Shown: positions 18,640-26,177 of the stretch, piece by piece
How the letters are laid out: each line of letters begins with the position of its first letter
Numbering within the stretch: position 1 is the first letter of the stretch
From: Paenibacillus silagei
Lineage (GTDB): Bacteria; Bacillota; Bacilli; Paenibacillales; Paenibacillaceae
Direction: 5' to 3'
NCBI RefSeq assembly: GCF_017874735.1
Contig: NZ_JAGGLV010000017.1
Location: forward strand, 62,001 to 126,000
Length of the DNA: 64,000 nucleotides
Position numbers and translations under genes: made by a program
Notes under the pieces: model-generated
What the model saw: the letters and a program-made list of their open reading frames with translations, nothing else
Told to the model about the DNA's origin: nothing
Databases searched by the model: none

Positions 18640-19512
18640 TTACCCCCAGATGCCAATCAGCAGAATTCCGCAGAAAATGACGACCGAGCATATCATCCGC
18701 CGCAGGCCCTGCCGCTCCTTCAAGAGCAGCACACCGAGGAGCGTAGCGAATATCGTTCCGATCTCCCGCAGCGGGCTGATGTGGGCGAGCGGTGCTTGCT
18801 GAAGTGCGAACAGGAACAGCAGATAGGAGCCAGGATTCAGCACGCTGCCCAGCAGGATGGTGAACTTGTTGCGGCGCCACTCTTCAAGCAGCTTCCGCGA
18901 TCTCAGGACCGCGGGGGTCAGTCCGGCCACGAAGCCGATATTGGTCACCTCAAGCAGCGCCAGCGGCGACATATGCTGAAGGTTCAGCTTATCGACGAAC
19001 ACGTAGCAGGTAGTGCATAATCCCACGCAGAGGGCCATGAGCATCGGAGTATAGTAGCCGAGGGTGGTGCCGGAGCCGGATGAAGCCGGGAGGCTTCTTC
19101 TGGAGCCTATTCCGCTGAGGATAGCGAAGCCGCCGAGCATGCAGCAAATCCCGATCCAGCCATAGACAGATAAGGATTCCTTCAGAAAAATAACGCCGAT
19201 CAACGGGATCAGCAGTGTGCTCGTTCCCCGCATCACCGGGTAGATCTGGGACAGGTCGCCCATCTCATAGGTTATGGATAAAAGCCAGGAATATAAGGCC
19301 TGCAGCGCCACAGACAGCAGCAGCAGGGCGTAAGCACCGGCGGCCAGCGGCTGTGTCCACAGCTCGATAAGCAGGACCGGCAGCAGCAGCACTGTGGAGA
19401 CCATCATGATCGACCACAGGAAGATGCTTTTATTCAGGCTTCTTTTGGTGAACATGCTCCACACCGCGTGGCACATTCCGGAAGCCAGCACCAAAAGAAT
19501 TGGCAGCAGCAT
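18640..19512 (-). CDS. EamA/DMT-family membrane transporter
   Basis: 290 residues, about ten membrane helices arranged as two EamA halves. The first ends near LIPLIGVIFLKESLSVYGWIG and the second near IGTIFATLLGVLLLKERQGL; the repeated LKE/LLKE motif is typical of EamA repeats. The family exports or imports small metabolites, and the substrate cannot be assigned. It lies 25 bp downstream of the phosphoesterase gene and 36 bp upstream of the hybrid kinase gene, so the three form one operon. Confidence 0.88.
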   Translation of the reverse strand: MLLPILLVLASGMCHAVWSMFTKRSLNKSIFLWSIMMVSTVLLLPVLLIELWTQPLAAGAYALLLLSVALQALYSWLLSITYEMGDLSQIYPVMRGTSTLLIPLIGVIFLKESLSVYGWIGICCMLGGFAILSGIGSRRSLPASSGSGTTLGYYTPMLMALCVGLCTTCYVFVDKLNLQHMSPLALLEVTNIGFVAGLTPAVLRSRKLLEEWRRNKFTILLGSVLNPGSYLLFLFALQQAPLAHISPLREIGTIFATLLGVLLLKERQGLRRMICSVVIFCGILLIGIWG

Positions 19513-19537
19513 GGATAGTCAACCCCTCAGGAAGTAG

Positions 19538-20506
19538 TTAGTGTTGTGAATCGGCAGCAGAGAGAGGTGTATGGGCAGGCTGTTCAGTGCACCGGGAGCC
19601 GTCTGCCAGCCGGAGCCAGGTATCGAAGGACGGATGGTCCTGCTCTAGACGGATGACGCGCGCGCCCCGCTTGAGGTTGTCGTGCCCGTAAGTATTATAG
19701 CCGGTTGCCCGGCCATAGCTGAGGCGGATGCCATGCAGCGTACCGGTGAAATCATTGATATGGTCATGTCCGCAAAAGGTGCCTGCCACATCGCCCATCT
19801 CTATGAGAGTAGCGAATAACCCTGAATTCAGAACTGGGGCGCAGACCCGTTCATACTTGTGTCCGTAGCAGGTCTGGGTATTCCACATCTCGTCATATTC
19901 GGGCAGCGGGATATGGAAGAATGCCAGCGCCGGCCGCTTGGCCTGACCTTCTCCGGGATTCAGCCGCGCAGACTGCTCTGCCAGCCAATCCATCTGGTTA
20001 CGCCGGACCCAGCTATACCCGGGAATCTGCTCCAACGGGGAGTAAGCGCCCGTATCCAGCATATAGAGAATGGCTCCCGCATGATTGCCCGCGCCTTCAA
20101 TCTCCAGAACGTAATTGCTTGAACCGGCAAGCTCCGCCGGACCAGCTTCAGCCAGACACTGCGGGGACTCCTGCGCAATCTCCATCAGCTCGCTGTAGGT
20201 CACTCCATTCTCCGTGTCATGGTTGCCGAATACGAACGCCCAAGGCACACCGGAATTCACTACAGCAGCCACGGCATCGCGGAAGGCCTGCTTGGGGTCC
20301 TGGCAAGGAAGCTCGCCTTCACGGACCGGGCCCGTATAGATCGTATCCCCTGTGAAAATAACCAGGTCCGGCTGCTCCGCCTTCAGCACCAGCTCCATCA
20401 GCTCCCGGGTCTGCTGATCCTCTGCTCTTCCATCCATCCAGTGGAGGTCGGTGAACTGTACGATGGTGAAGGTACCGTCTGGCCGAAATGATAATTTACT
20501 GTTCAT
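19538..20506 (-). CDS. Calcineurin-like metallophosphoesterase
   Basis: 322 residues from ATG 20506 (GAGGGG 8-9 nt upstream; an earlier in-frame TTG at 20530 is less likely). The dimetal motifs appear in order: FTDLHW, FTGDTIY, FGNHDTE, FFHIPLPEY and FCGHDHIND, as in Ser/Thr phosphatase-like and YkuE/Icc-type phosphodiesterases. No signal peptide is seen, so it is probably cytoplasmic. The substrate is unknown. It is the first gene of an operon with an EamA transporter and a hybrid kinase. A cluster of 10-bp-phased direct repeats lies 77-131 bp upstream. Confidence 0.9.
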   Translation of the reverse strand: MNSKLSFRPDGTFTIVQFTDLHWMDGRAEDQQTRELMELVLKAEQPDLVIFTGDTIYTGPVREGELPCQDPKQAFRDAVAAVVNSGVPWAFVFGNHDTENGVTYSELMEIAQESPQCLAEAGPAELAGSSNYVLEIEGAGNHAGAILYMLDTGAYSPLEQIPGYSWVRRNQMDWLAEQSARLNPGEGQAKRPALAFFHIPLPEYDEMWNTQTCYGHKYERVCAPVLNSGLFATLIEMGDVAGTFCGHDHINDFTGTLHGIRLSYGRATGYNTYGHDNLKRGARVIRLEQDHPSFDTWLRLADGSRCTEQPAHTPLSAADSQH

Positions 20507-20582
20507 GCGGGAAATCCCCTCTCTTGTCAATCCGATTATGGGTTAAGCGGTAAGGCGTGTGGTGATGTAATAGTGCGGTGTT

Positions 20583-20637
20583 TGTTGATTCAATGTGTTG
20601 TTGATTCGTGTTTCTTTATGTTGTTTCATGTTGATTT
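20583..20637 (-). promoter_or_regulatory. Phased direct repeats, operator-like, upstream of the phosphoesterase operon
   Basis: On the plus strand TGTTGATTC-type 9-mers start at 20583, 20599, 20609 (weaker, TGTTTCTTT), 20619 (TGTTGTTTC) and 20629 (TGTTGATTT), four of them exactly 10 bp apart. Direct repeats one helical turn apart resemble operators of DeoR-family regulators (for example AgaR-type TTTC repeats). A DeoR gene lies at 23123. Regulation of the operon is inference. Confidence 0.45.
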
Positions 20638-20724
20638 TAGGCTCAGATAGTTATTCTGTCAAGCTTCATTTCGTGCTGGTTGTATTCTCTGCAATAGAAA
20701 TAGCACGAGATTAGGCAAAAGCTC

Positions 20725-20862
20725 ATTCTGCTGTAGTTCATACATTAGATTTCACTAATATAGCTTCAAAACCTCTTCTTAGCAGAATTCTAGTGTACAA
20801 AGTGCAACAGAGGCTATTTTTCGGAAGATTTTGGAGTAATCTGCTGTATAAAGTACAATGTG
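20725..20862. repeat. Degenerate intergenic repeat with 51-bp step (family F)
   Basis: TTCTAGTGTACAAAGTGCAA (from 20788) and ATCTGCTGTATAAAGTACAA (from 20839) are similar and exactly 51 bp apart. A more diverged copy begins at about 20725 (ATTCTGCTGTAGTTCATAC). Non-coding. Confidence 0.5.
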
Positions 20863-20946
20863 TGTCACACCTGCATGCCTACCAAGGATTATTCTGTGGT
20901 AAGGGGTCCGCATTGACAAGTGGAATTCAGATTCATATACTGGTGA

Positions 20947-20997
20947 AAACAACATCAATGCACTAGAAACAACATTCCAACTAGAGATAAACAACAT
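20947..20997. promoter_or_regulatory. Three AAACAACAT boxes about two helical turns apart
   Basis: AAACAACAT occurs at 20947-20955, 20967-20975 and 20989-20997 (steps of 20 and 22 bp). It is the reverse complement of the ATGTTGTTT core found in the phased repeats at 20583-20637, about 330 bp away, so both clusters could bind the same regulator. No gene starts immediately beside this cluster. Confidence 0.35.
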
Positions 20998-21572
20998 ACA
21001 TTTGAGTTTACTAACTAGTACCTTATCGTATTTTAAAATAGTGGAGCAGACGCAATACCCCTTCAAATTACATCTTTTTTCCAAGAGGGCCTTGTTCTTC
21101 AGGGGCGTTTGGCTTAGCGTACCGGACTGTGGTGCTCTTGATATGAACGAAACAGTCAAGCGCCGTAGTCGCAATTCCGGTTTTGGCGCACTTAAACAAA
21201 CCAATTGATTGACGTCTTTTAGAGAAGGTTCCCTTTTTCCCAAGAGTTGACGCAGTGTAACCATCCTTCTCAACATATAGGGAGGAGCATGTTCTTAACT
21301 TGGAGGCAAAAATCATTCGCTGGTTGGCATCCTGATATTCGTGGGTTTACACATGGTATCTATCCATCTGAAGAGCCTGCCGCTAACTATTTTCGTCCGT
21401 CGTTTGCAAGCAAACGGGCACAAAGAGCACCCGCGGCGTTTCTCTTCACCTTGCTCGATTTTGCCTCCAAGGTAAGTCATGCTCTAGCTTCCCGGTTTTC
21501 ATCCCCTTTCTTGTGGAGTGAAACTTTTTCAGTAGCGTAACCTGTGATCTTGCCGAACACGTACAGGGTGGA

Positions 21573-22664
21573 TTATCCGCCAATTGAGGAATCCAGCACT
21601 AGATTCTGGTCGTCCTTCTTTTCCAGCACGCAGGCAATGGCCCATACGAAGCCCGCAAGCTCCCGGGCGATAGCGGCTACGATCTTTGATTTGTGCTTCC
21701 CTTTTCCTAGCATGGTCATGTATTTGCGGTGCAGCCGATTCTGTGCCTCAAAGGCCATCCGTTGTACCTCTGGTGGCAGGCCGCTAATTCGCTCCCGTAG
21801 TTTGCGGCGTACACCCGGGGAATGCCGGTAATGATGGGCTGCTTCGATCAATACCCGCCGCAAATGCGCATTCCCTGCCTTGGTCAGCTTTCCTTGGCTG
21901 CGGCTCACGCCGCTGGAGTGTTCGCTGGGCACCAAGCCACAGTAGCTCATGAAGGAGGGGGCACTGGCAAAGCGCGTCACACTGACCATCTCTGAGACCA
22001 GCGTGGTAGCCGTGAGTGTTGCGACGCCTCTGAGTGCCTGAAGCGCTTCAATAAGCGGTGCCTGCACATGAGTGTGGGAGAGAAGCTCGATCTCTTTTTC
22101 GTAACGCCGGAGGCGTTCAGCAGTTTCCCGAATGCTCTCCCGGTATTCCTGAAAGACCATCCGGTGACAGGAACTCTCAAAGCGGAGGGTGTCCAGCCAC
22201 TCTTCGTGGGCGAAGGTCCAGGCCTTCACCTTACTTGGCGGGAAAAGCTGCAAACGCAGCAGAAACTTGCCCATGCGCTGCTTGTGACGGTTCATATCTT
22301 CTTTGGCGTCTTCGCGAGCTCGAACGAGATCCCGGAGAGCCTCCTCCTCAGGGGAGGGGATGTAGATCCCTGTTAGTTCGCCAGCCCGAAAGAGTTGTGC
22401 TAAACGAAGAGCATCCCGCTTGTCGGTTTTAATCCGATCTCCAGCGCGCTGTGGGATAAGGGAAGGCGCAACAATGGTGCAGGCCAAGCCGGCTTCGAGG
22501 AGCCAACGATGAAGCATGTACCCGGTGGGACCGGCTTCATAACACACGTCGATTTCCACTCTAGATTCCCCAGAACCTTGCAACTGCTGTAACAGCTTTA
22601 GAATGCGTTCTTTCGTATGTTCGATAATCCCCCAAAACAGCAGAATGTATGCTGTTTTTCGCAT
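21573..22664 (-). pseudogene. IS110-family transposase, N-terminally truncated
   Basis: The 363-residue frame matches the IS110 transposase plan: RuvC-like DEDD part (EIDVCYEAGPTGYMLHRWLL, then DRIKTDKRDALRLAQLFRAG) and the C-terminal Transposase_20 part (LRGVATLTATTLVSEM, FMSYCGLVPSEHSSG with the conserved serine region, KAGNAHLRRVLIEAA). The usual first 30-35 residues, carrying the first catalytic Asp, are missing: the frame starts with MRKTAYILL, which is simply the palindromic repeat at 22641-22666 read through. The element is therefore 5'-truncated at, or recombined with, an intergenic repeat and is probably inactive. No clean element ends were identified. Confidence 0.8.
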
Positions 22665-22728
22665 ACATTGGTCCTGATACCTTCGCGTAAGCAGAATGCT
22701 ATGCTGTTTTTCGCATACATCGGGCCTA
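22641..22728. repeat. Palindromic repeat family A, two units, 51-bp period
   Basis: Units GAATGTATGC-tgtttttc-GCATACATT followed by a spacer containing CCTTCGCGTAAGCAG; starts at 22641 and 22692, exactly 51 bp apart. The second has a 1-nt change in the left arm. Non-coding; it abuts the truncated transposase. Confidence 0.8.
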
Positions 22729-22762
22729 CGAACTAGTAGAGCATCAGAATAAAACCCAAAAT

Positions 22763-22848
22763 CTAACGGACCGGAGAGATCTTATCCCCGCGAAAACGCC
22801 ACTTTTTGCGGCTTAACGGACCCAGTAGACCTTATAGTCTCTATTACC
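22763..22848. repeat. Intergenic repeat family B, two units, 50-bp step
   Basis: TAACGGACC followed by AGAGATCTTAT or AGTAGACCTTAT recurs at 22764 and 22814. Between them lies CGCGAAAACGCCACTTTTTG, capable of partial pairing. It is sandwiched between family A units, unrelated in sequence but with nearly the same period. The remaining bases to 23122 hold no gene. Confidence 0.55.
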
Positions 22849-22858
22849 TTCGCGCAAG

Positions 22859-22945
22859 CAGAATGTATGCTGTTTTTCGCATACATTGGTCCTGATACCT
22901 TCGCGTAAGCAGAATGTATGCTGTTTTTCGCATACATCGGGCCGG
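22859..22945. repeat. Palindromic repeat family A, two more units, 51-bp period
   Basis: Same unit as 22641-22728, with GAATGTATGC starting at 22861 and 22912 (51 bp apart). Confidence 0.8.
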
Positions 22946-23122
22946 ATTACCTTCGTGCAGCAGCCGTCACCGGATTTCTCCCGCGAAAAGTGGCTGAATC
23001 AAGGGAATCTGGGACAACAGCGGCTGGAGGGGCAACTATTCTCTGGTGTCACGGCCAATCCCATCATAGAAAAAATAAAAGTACAATCTATATAAAATCT
23101 ACAACGATTGGAGGAAGCATAG

Positions 23123-23893
23123 ATGTCGCTGACCTATGAAGAACGCAAGCACACGATTCTGTCCCAGCTGGAGCTTGCGGGGAAGGTGCAGGTGCATTTT
23201 CTCGCGGAACGGTTCGGGGTGACGACGGAGACGATCCGGCGCGATCTTGACCGGCTGGAGAAGGAAGGGCGGCTGCGCAAGGTGTACGGGGGAGCGGTGC
23301 GAATCCGCTCGGAGAATCACGAGCCTACGTTCATGAAGCGCGCCCAGATGCATCTGCCGGGCAAGCAGGCTATCGGCAAGCTGGCAGCCTCGCTCATTCA
23401 AGACGGTGAGACGGTGATTCTCGACAACGGGACAACGACCCTTGAGATTATGCGCGCGCTTAAGGACCGTACACAGGTGACGGTGATTACGAACTCGGTT
23501 CCCGTGCTGAATTGTGCGCTGGAGCAGTTTGTGGGGAGGGTTATTTTTGCCGGGGGTGAGGTGAATGCGGGGTATCAGGCGGCAGTAGGAGGCACCGCCC
23601 ATGATCTGCTGGGGCAGTTCAAGGTGAATAAGGCGTTCATCTCTGCTGGAGGGATCTCACTCTCGGAGGGGATCACCGACTACCACCTGGAGGAAGCCCT
23701 GATCTCCCGCAAAATGATGGAACGGGCCGAGGAATCCATTCTGGTCGCGGATCATTCCAAATTCGGCATCACTACATTTGCCCAGATCGCTCCGCTTGAG
23801 CATATCTCCATGGTGCTGACCGACAGCGGCTGCTCTTCGGAATGGAAGGATACCTTTGCCCGGCTGGATATCGAGCTGCTGACCGGGGCGTAA
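23123..23893 (+). CDS. DeoR/GlpR-family transcriptional regulator
   Basis: 256 residues with an N-terminal winged HTH (residues 5-58; HFLAERFGVTTETIRRDLDR, then LRKVYGGA) and a DeoRC sugar-phosphate sensing domain with DNGTTTLE, ITNSVPV and the VNKAFISAGGIS segment. Members repress sugar or polyol operons and are relieved by phosphorylated sugars. TTGGAGGA lies 9 nt before the ATG. The gene stands alone, between the IS110/repeat region and the convergent GH3 gene, so its target is uncertain; the phased direct repeats near 20.6 kb or an unseen locus are candidates. Confidence 0.92.
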   Translation: MSLTYEERKHTILSQLELAGKVQVHFLAERFGVTTETIRRDLDRLEKEGRLRKVYGGAVRIRSENHEPTFMKRAQMHLPGKQAIGKLAASLIQDGETVILDNGTTTLEIMRALKDRTQVTVITNSVPVLNCALEQFVGRVIFAGGEVNAGYQAAVGGTAHDLLGQFKVNKAFISAGGISLSEGITDYHLEEALISRKMMERAEESILVADHSKFGITTFAQIAPLEHISMVLTDSGCSSEWKDTFARLDIELLTGA

Positions 23894-23911
23894 CGCAGAG
23901 CTGTTCAATAT

Positions 23912-23959
23912 AAATAGCGCCAATCCATACACTTGTGAAGTGGAGGATTGGCGCTATTT
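23912..23959. terminator. Bidirectional hairpin between the DeoR and GH3 genes
   Basis: Arms with core AATAGCGCCAATCC / GGATTGGCGCTATT around a 19-nt loop that itself can form CACT/AGTG pairing. T-tracts are modest on both sides. It sits between the convergent genes. Confidence 0.75.
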
Positions 23960-23982
23960 GTTAGTTCTATTAGTTAATAGGG

Positions 23983-26148
23983 TCAGCCGATCCAGATCCG
24001 CTGCGTGCTATGGTCGCTGGAGCTTGCACCGATCATAATATCGAAGTCTCCAGGCTCGAACACGAGCTGATCATCCTGGCCGTAGAACATGAGCATGTCT
24101 CTGGTGATCTCGAAGGACACCGTCTGCTTCTCATGCGGGGCAAGGGTAATCTGCTTGAAGCCCTTCAGCTCTTTGCCGGGACGGACCACACTTGCGGTAA
24201 CATCGCGGATATAGAGCTGAACGGTCTCCTTGCCGGTAACCTCCGAGGTGTTCTCCACCTGGATGGAGGCAAGCGCCTTGCCGTCTGCCGCAGCTTCTAC
24301 CGTAAAGCCGCTGTAGGCGAATGTAGAATAGCTCAGGCCGTAGCCGAAGCAGAACAGCGGATCATTCGGAATGTCCAGATACCGGGTTACATAACGCACA
24401 TTCGGATACTGGGGATCATAAGGGCGTCCTGTCTGATAAGCGTTATAGTACACCGGAATCTGTCCCACGGAGTAAGGGAAGCTCATGGAGAGTCGTCCGG
24501 ACGGATTATAATCGCCGAACAGCACATCTGCAATGGAATTCCCCGACTCGGTGCCGAGGAACCAGGCCTGTACCAGCGCGTCACTTGATTCAAGCACTGG
24601 TGCAAGCTCCAGCGGGCGGCCGCTGAACACAATGGTGACCACCGGCTTGCCGGTTGCCTTGAGGCGGTGGATCAGCTTCTCCTGATTGGCGGACAGCCGC
24701 AGGCTGGCCTTACTGCCGCCTTCCCCGGTATCCTGCTGATTCTCGCCCACTGCGGCAAGAATCACATCGCAGTCTTTCAACTGCTCGTAAGCCGCTTCGG
24801 AAGCATCCTCTACATCGAATACACCCTCCAGCATGCTTCCCAGCTCGCCGGTCATGGCTGTGAGCAGGTCCGCTGCCGGGATTTTGCCGGTGATGCCCGT
24901 GTAGAGGGAGACCGCAGGGTCTTTCTCGGTACCGGCCCAGCCGCCAAGAACATTGATCGAGGTAGCGAAGGGACCGGCGAGGCCGATCTTCATGCCGCGC
25001 TTCAGCGGCAGGACTCCGCCTTCGTTCTTCAGCAGAACGATCGAGCGGGCGCCCATCTCGCGTGCCGCCTGAAGGTGCTCAGGACTTGGCTTATCGGCTT
25101 CGTCAGCTACAGGGTCGGCATCCTTGAACGGATTGTCGAACAGGCCGAGGGCATCCTTAAGCTCCAGTACCCGCGTAACCGCTTCGTCGATGAGGCGGAG
25201 GTCGAGCAGACCTTCCTGGACCAGCGAGGCAGCGTGGTTCAGATAGTGGGTGGACATCATCTCGATATCAAGTCCCGCTACTAGGCTCTTCAGGGCAGCT
25301 TCACGTCCGTCTTGCGCTGCGCCGTGGGGCACCAGCTCGTTCACGGAGTTGAAGTCGGCGATGGTTACGCCATCGAAGCCCCATTCCTCGCGGAGAATAC
25401 CGCGCAGGAGCTTGCTGTTGCCGCTGGACGGAATGCGGTCAATGGTATTGAACGCAGCCATCACCATAGCGACACCAGCATCTACTGCCGCCTTGTAGGC
25501 TGGCAGATAGAACTCACGGAGTACTCCGGTGGACATGTCCACCGTGTTATATTCACGGCCGCCTTCAGGCGCGCCGTAGCCGGCGAAATGCTTCACGCAG
25601 GCAGCGATCCGCCCCGGCTCCTTCAGGTCCTTGCCCTGGTAGCCCCGGACCATGCTCTCAGTCACCCGGGCGTTCAGGTAAGGGTCCTCACCGGAGGTCT
25701 CCATGACCCGGCCCCAGCGCGGATCGCGTACGAGGTCGGTCATCGGAGAGAAGGTGAGGTGAATGCCGGCGGCAGCGCTCTCCCGCGCAGCTACTTCAGC
25801 GAACTGCTCACAGGCATCAAGATCGAAAGAACAGCCCATGGCAAGCGGAATCGGCAGAATGGTCCGGTAGCCGTGAATGACATCGGCCATGAAGATCAGC
25901 GGGATCTTCAAACGGCTGGATTCCAGATGCCGGGTCTGCAGCTCAATGACATTCCGTGCGCCGATTCCGTTCAGAACGCTTCCGATGCTTTTGATTACCT
26001 GCGGCTCGATATTAAGCTCTTTGAATGGACCCGTCAAATCCACGGTATCATCCAGACCCCAATAGTATGGACCAAGCTGGGTAAGCTGGGCTAACTTCTC
26101 GTCTAGTGTCATATCGTTCACGAGATCCTGGATAAACGGTTTAGTCAT
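23983..26148 (-). CDS. GH3 beta-glucosidase (probable beta-1,2-oligoglucan/sophorose hydrolase)
   Basis: 721 residues, BglX-like GH3 plan: TIM barrel (about 1-330) with KHFAGYG and the nucleophile Asp in VTIADFNSV (near 261), then the alpha/beta sandwich and a C-terminal fibronectin-III-like domain (TGKETVQLYIRD). No signal peptide, so it is cytoplasmic. AAGGAG lies 6 nt before the ATG, 29 bp after the GH94 gene. In the Listeria beta-1,2-glucooligosaccharide locus a GH94 1,2-beta-oligoglucan phosphorylase, a GH3 beta-glucosidase, an ABC transporter and a LacI regulator are likewise clustered, which is the basis for the substrate inference; GH3 alone would not specify the linkage. Confidence 0.93.
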   Translation of the reverse strand: MTKPFIQDLVNDMTLDEKLAQLTQLGPYYWGLDDTVDLTGPFKELNIEPQVIKSIGSVLNGIGARNVIELQTRHLESSRLKIPLIFMADVIHGYRTILPIPLAMGCSFDLDACEQFAEVAARESAAAGIHLTFSPMTDLVRDPRWGRVMETSGEDPYLNARVTESMVRGYQGKDLKEPGRIAACVKHFAGYGAPEGGREYNTVDMSTGVLREFYLPAYKAAVDAGVAMVMAAFNTIDRIPSSGNSKLLRGILREEWGFDGVTIADFNSVNELVPHGAAQDGREAALKSLVAGLDIEMMSTHYLNHAASLVQEGLLDLRLIDEAVTRVLELKDALGLFDNPFKDADPVADEADKPSPEHLQAAREMGARSIVLLKNEGGVLPLKRGMKIGLAGPFATSINVLGGWAGTEKDPAVSLYTGITGKIPAADLLTAMTGELGSMLEGVFDVEDASEAAYEQLKDCDVILAAVGENQQDTGEGGSKASLRLSANQEKLIHRLKATGKPVVTIVFSGRPLELAPVLESSDALVQAWFLGTESGNSIADVLFGDYNPSGRLSMSFPYSVGQIPVYYNAYQTGRPYDPQYPNVRYVTRYLDIPNDPLFCFGYGLSYSTFAYSGFTVEAAADGKALASIQVENTSEVTGKETVQLYIRDVTASVVRPGKELKGFKQITLAPHEKQTVSFEITRDMLMFYGQDDQLVFEPGDFDIMIGASSSDHSTQRIWIG

Positions 26149-26177
26149 GGCTAACTCCTTCGTAAGCGTACTGAAAG

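Larger units (their letters stand above)
20638..21572. other. Gene-poor region before the IS110 remnant
   Basis: No credible gene was found. Short open frames here (for example 20779-21276 on minus) have no ribosome-binding site and no recognisable family. Visible structure consists of the degenerate 51-bp repeat at 20725-20862 and the spaced motif at 20947-20997. From about 21240 to 21572 a GC-richer stretch borders the transposase remnant; it may be the non-coding end of that element, which in intact IS110/IS1111 elements carries the guide (bridge/seek) RNA, but I could not define it. Confidence 0.4.

Noticed and set aside
20779-21276. Minus-strand frame of 165 codons
   Set aside because: No ribosome-binding site, no recognisable family, and it overlaps the degenerate repeat and operator-like boxes.
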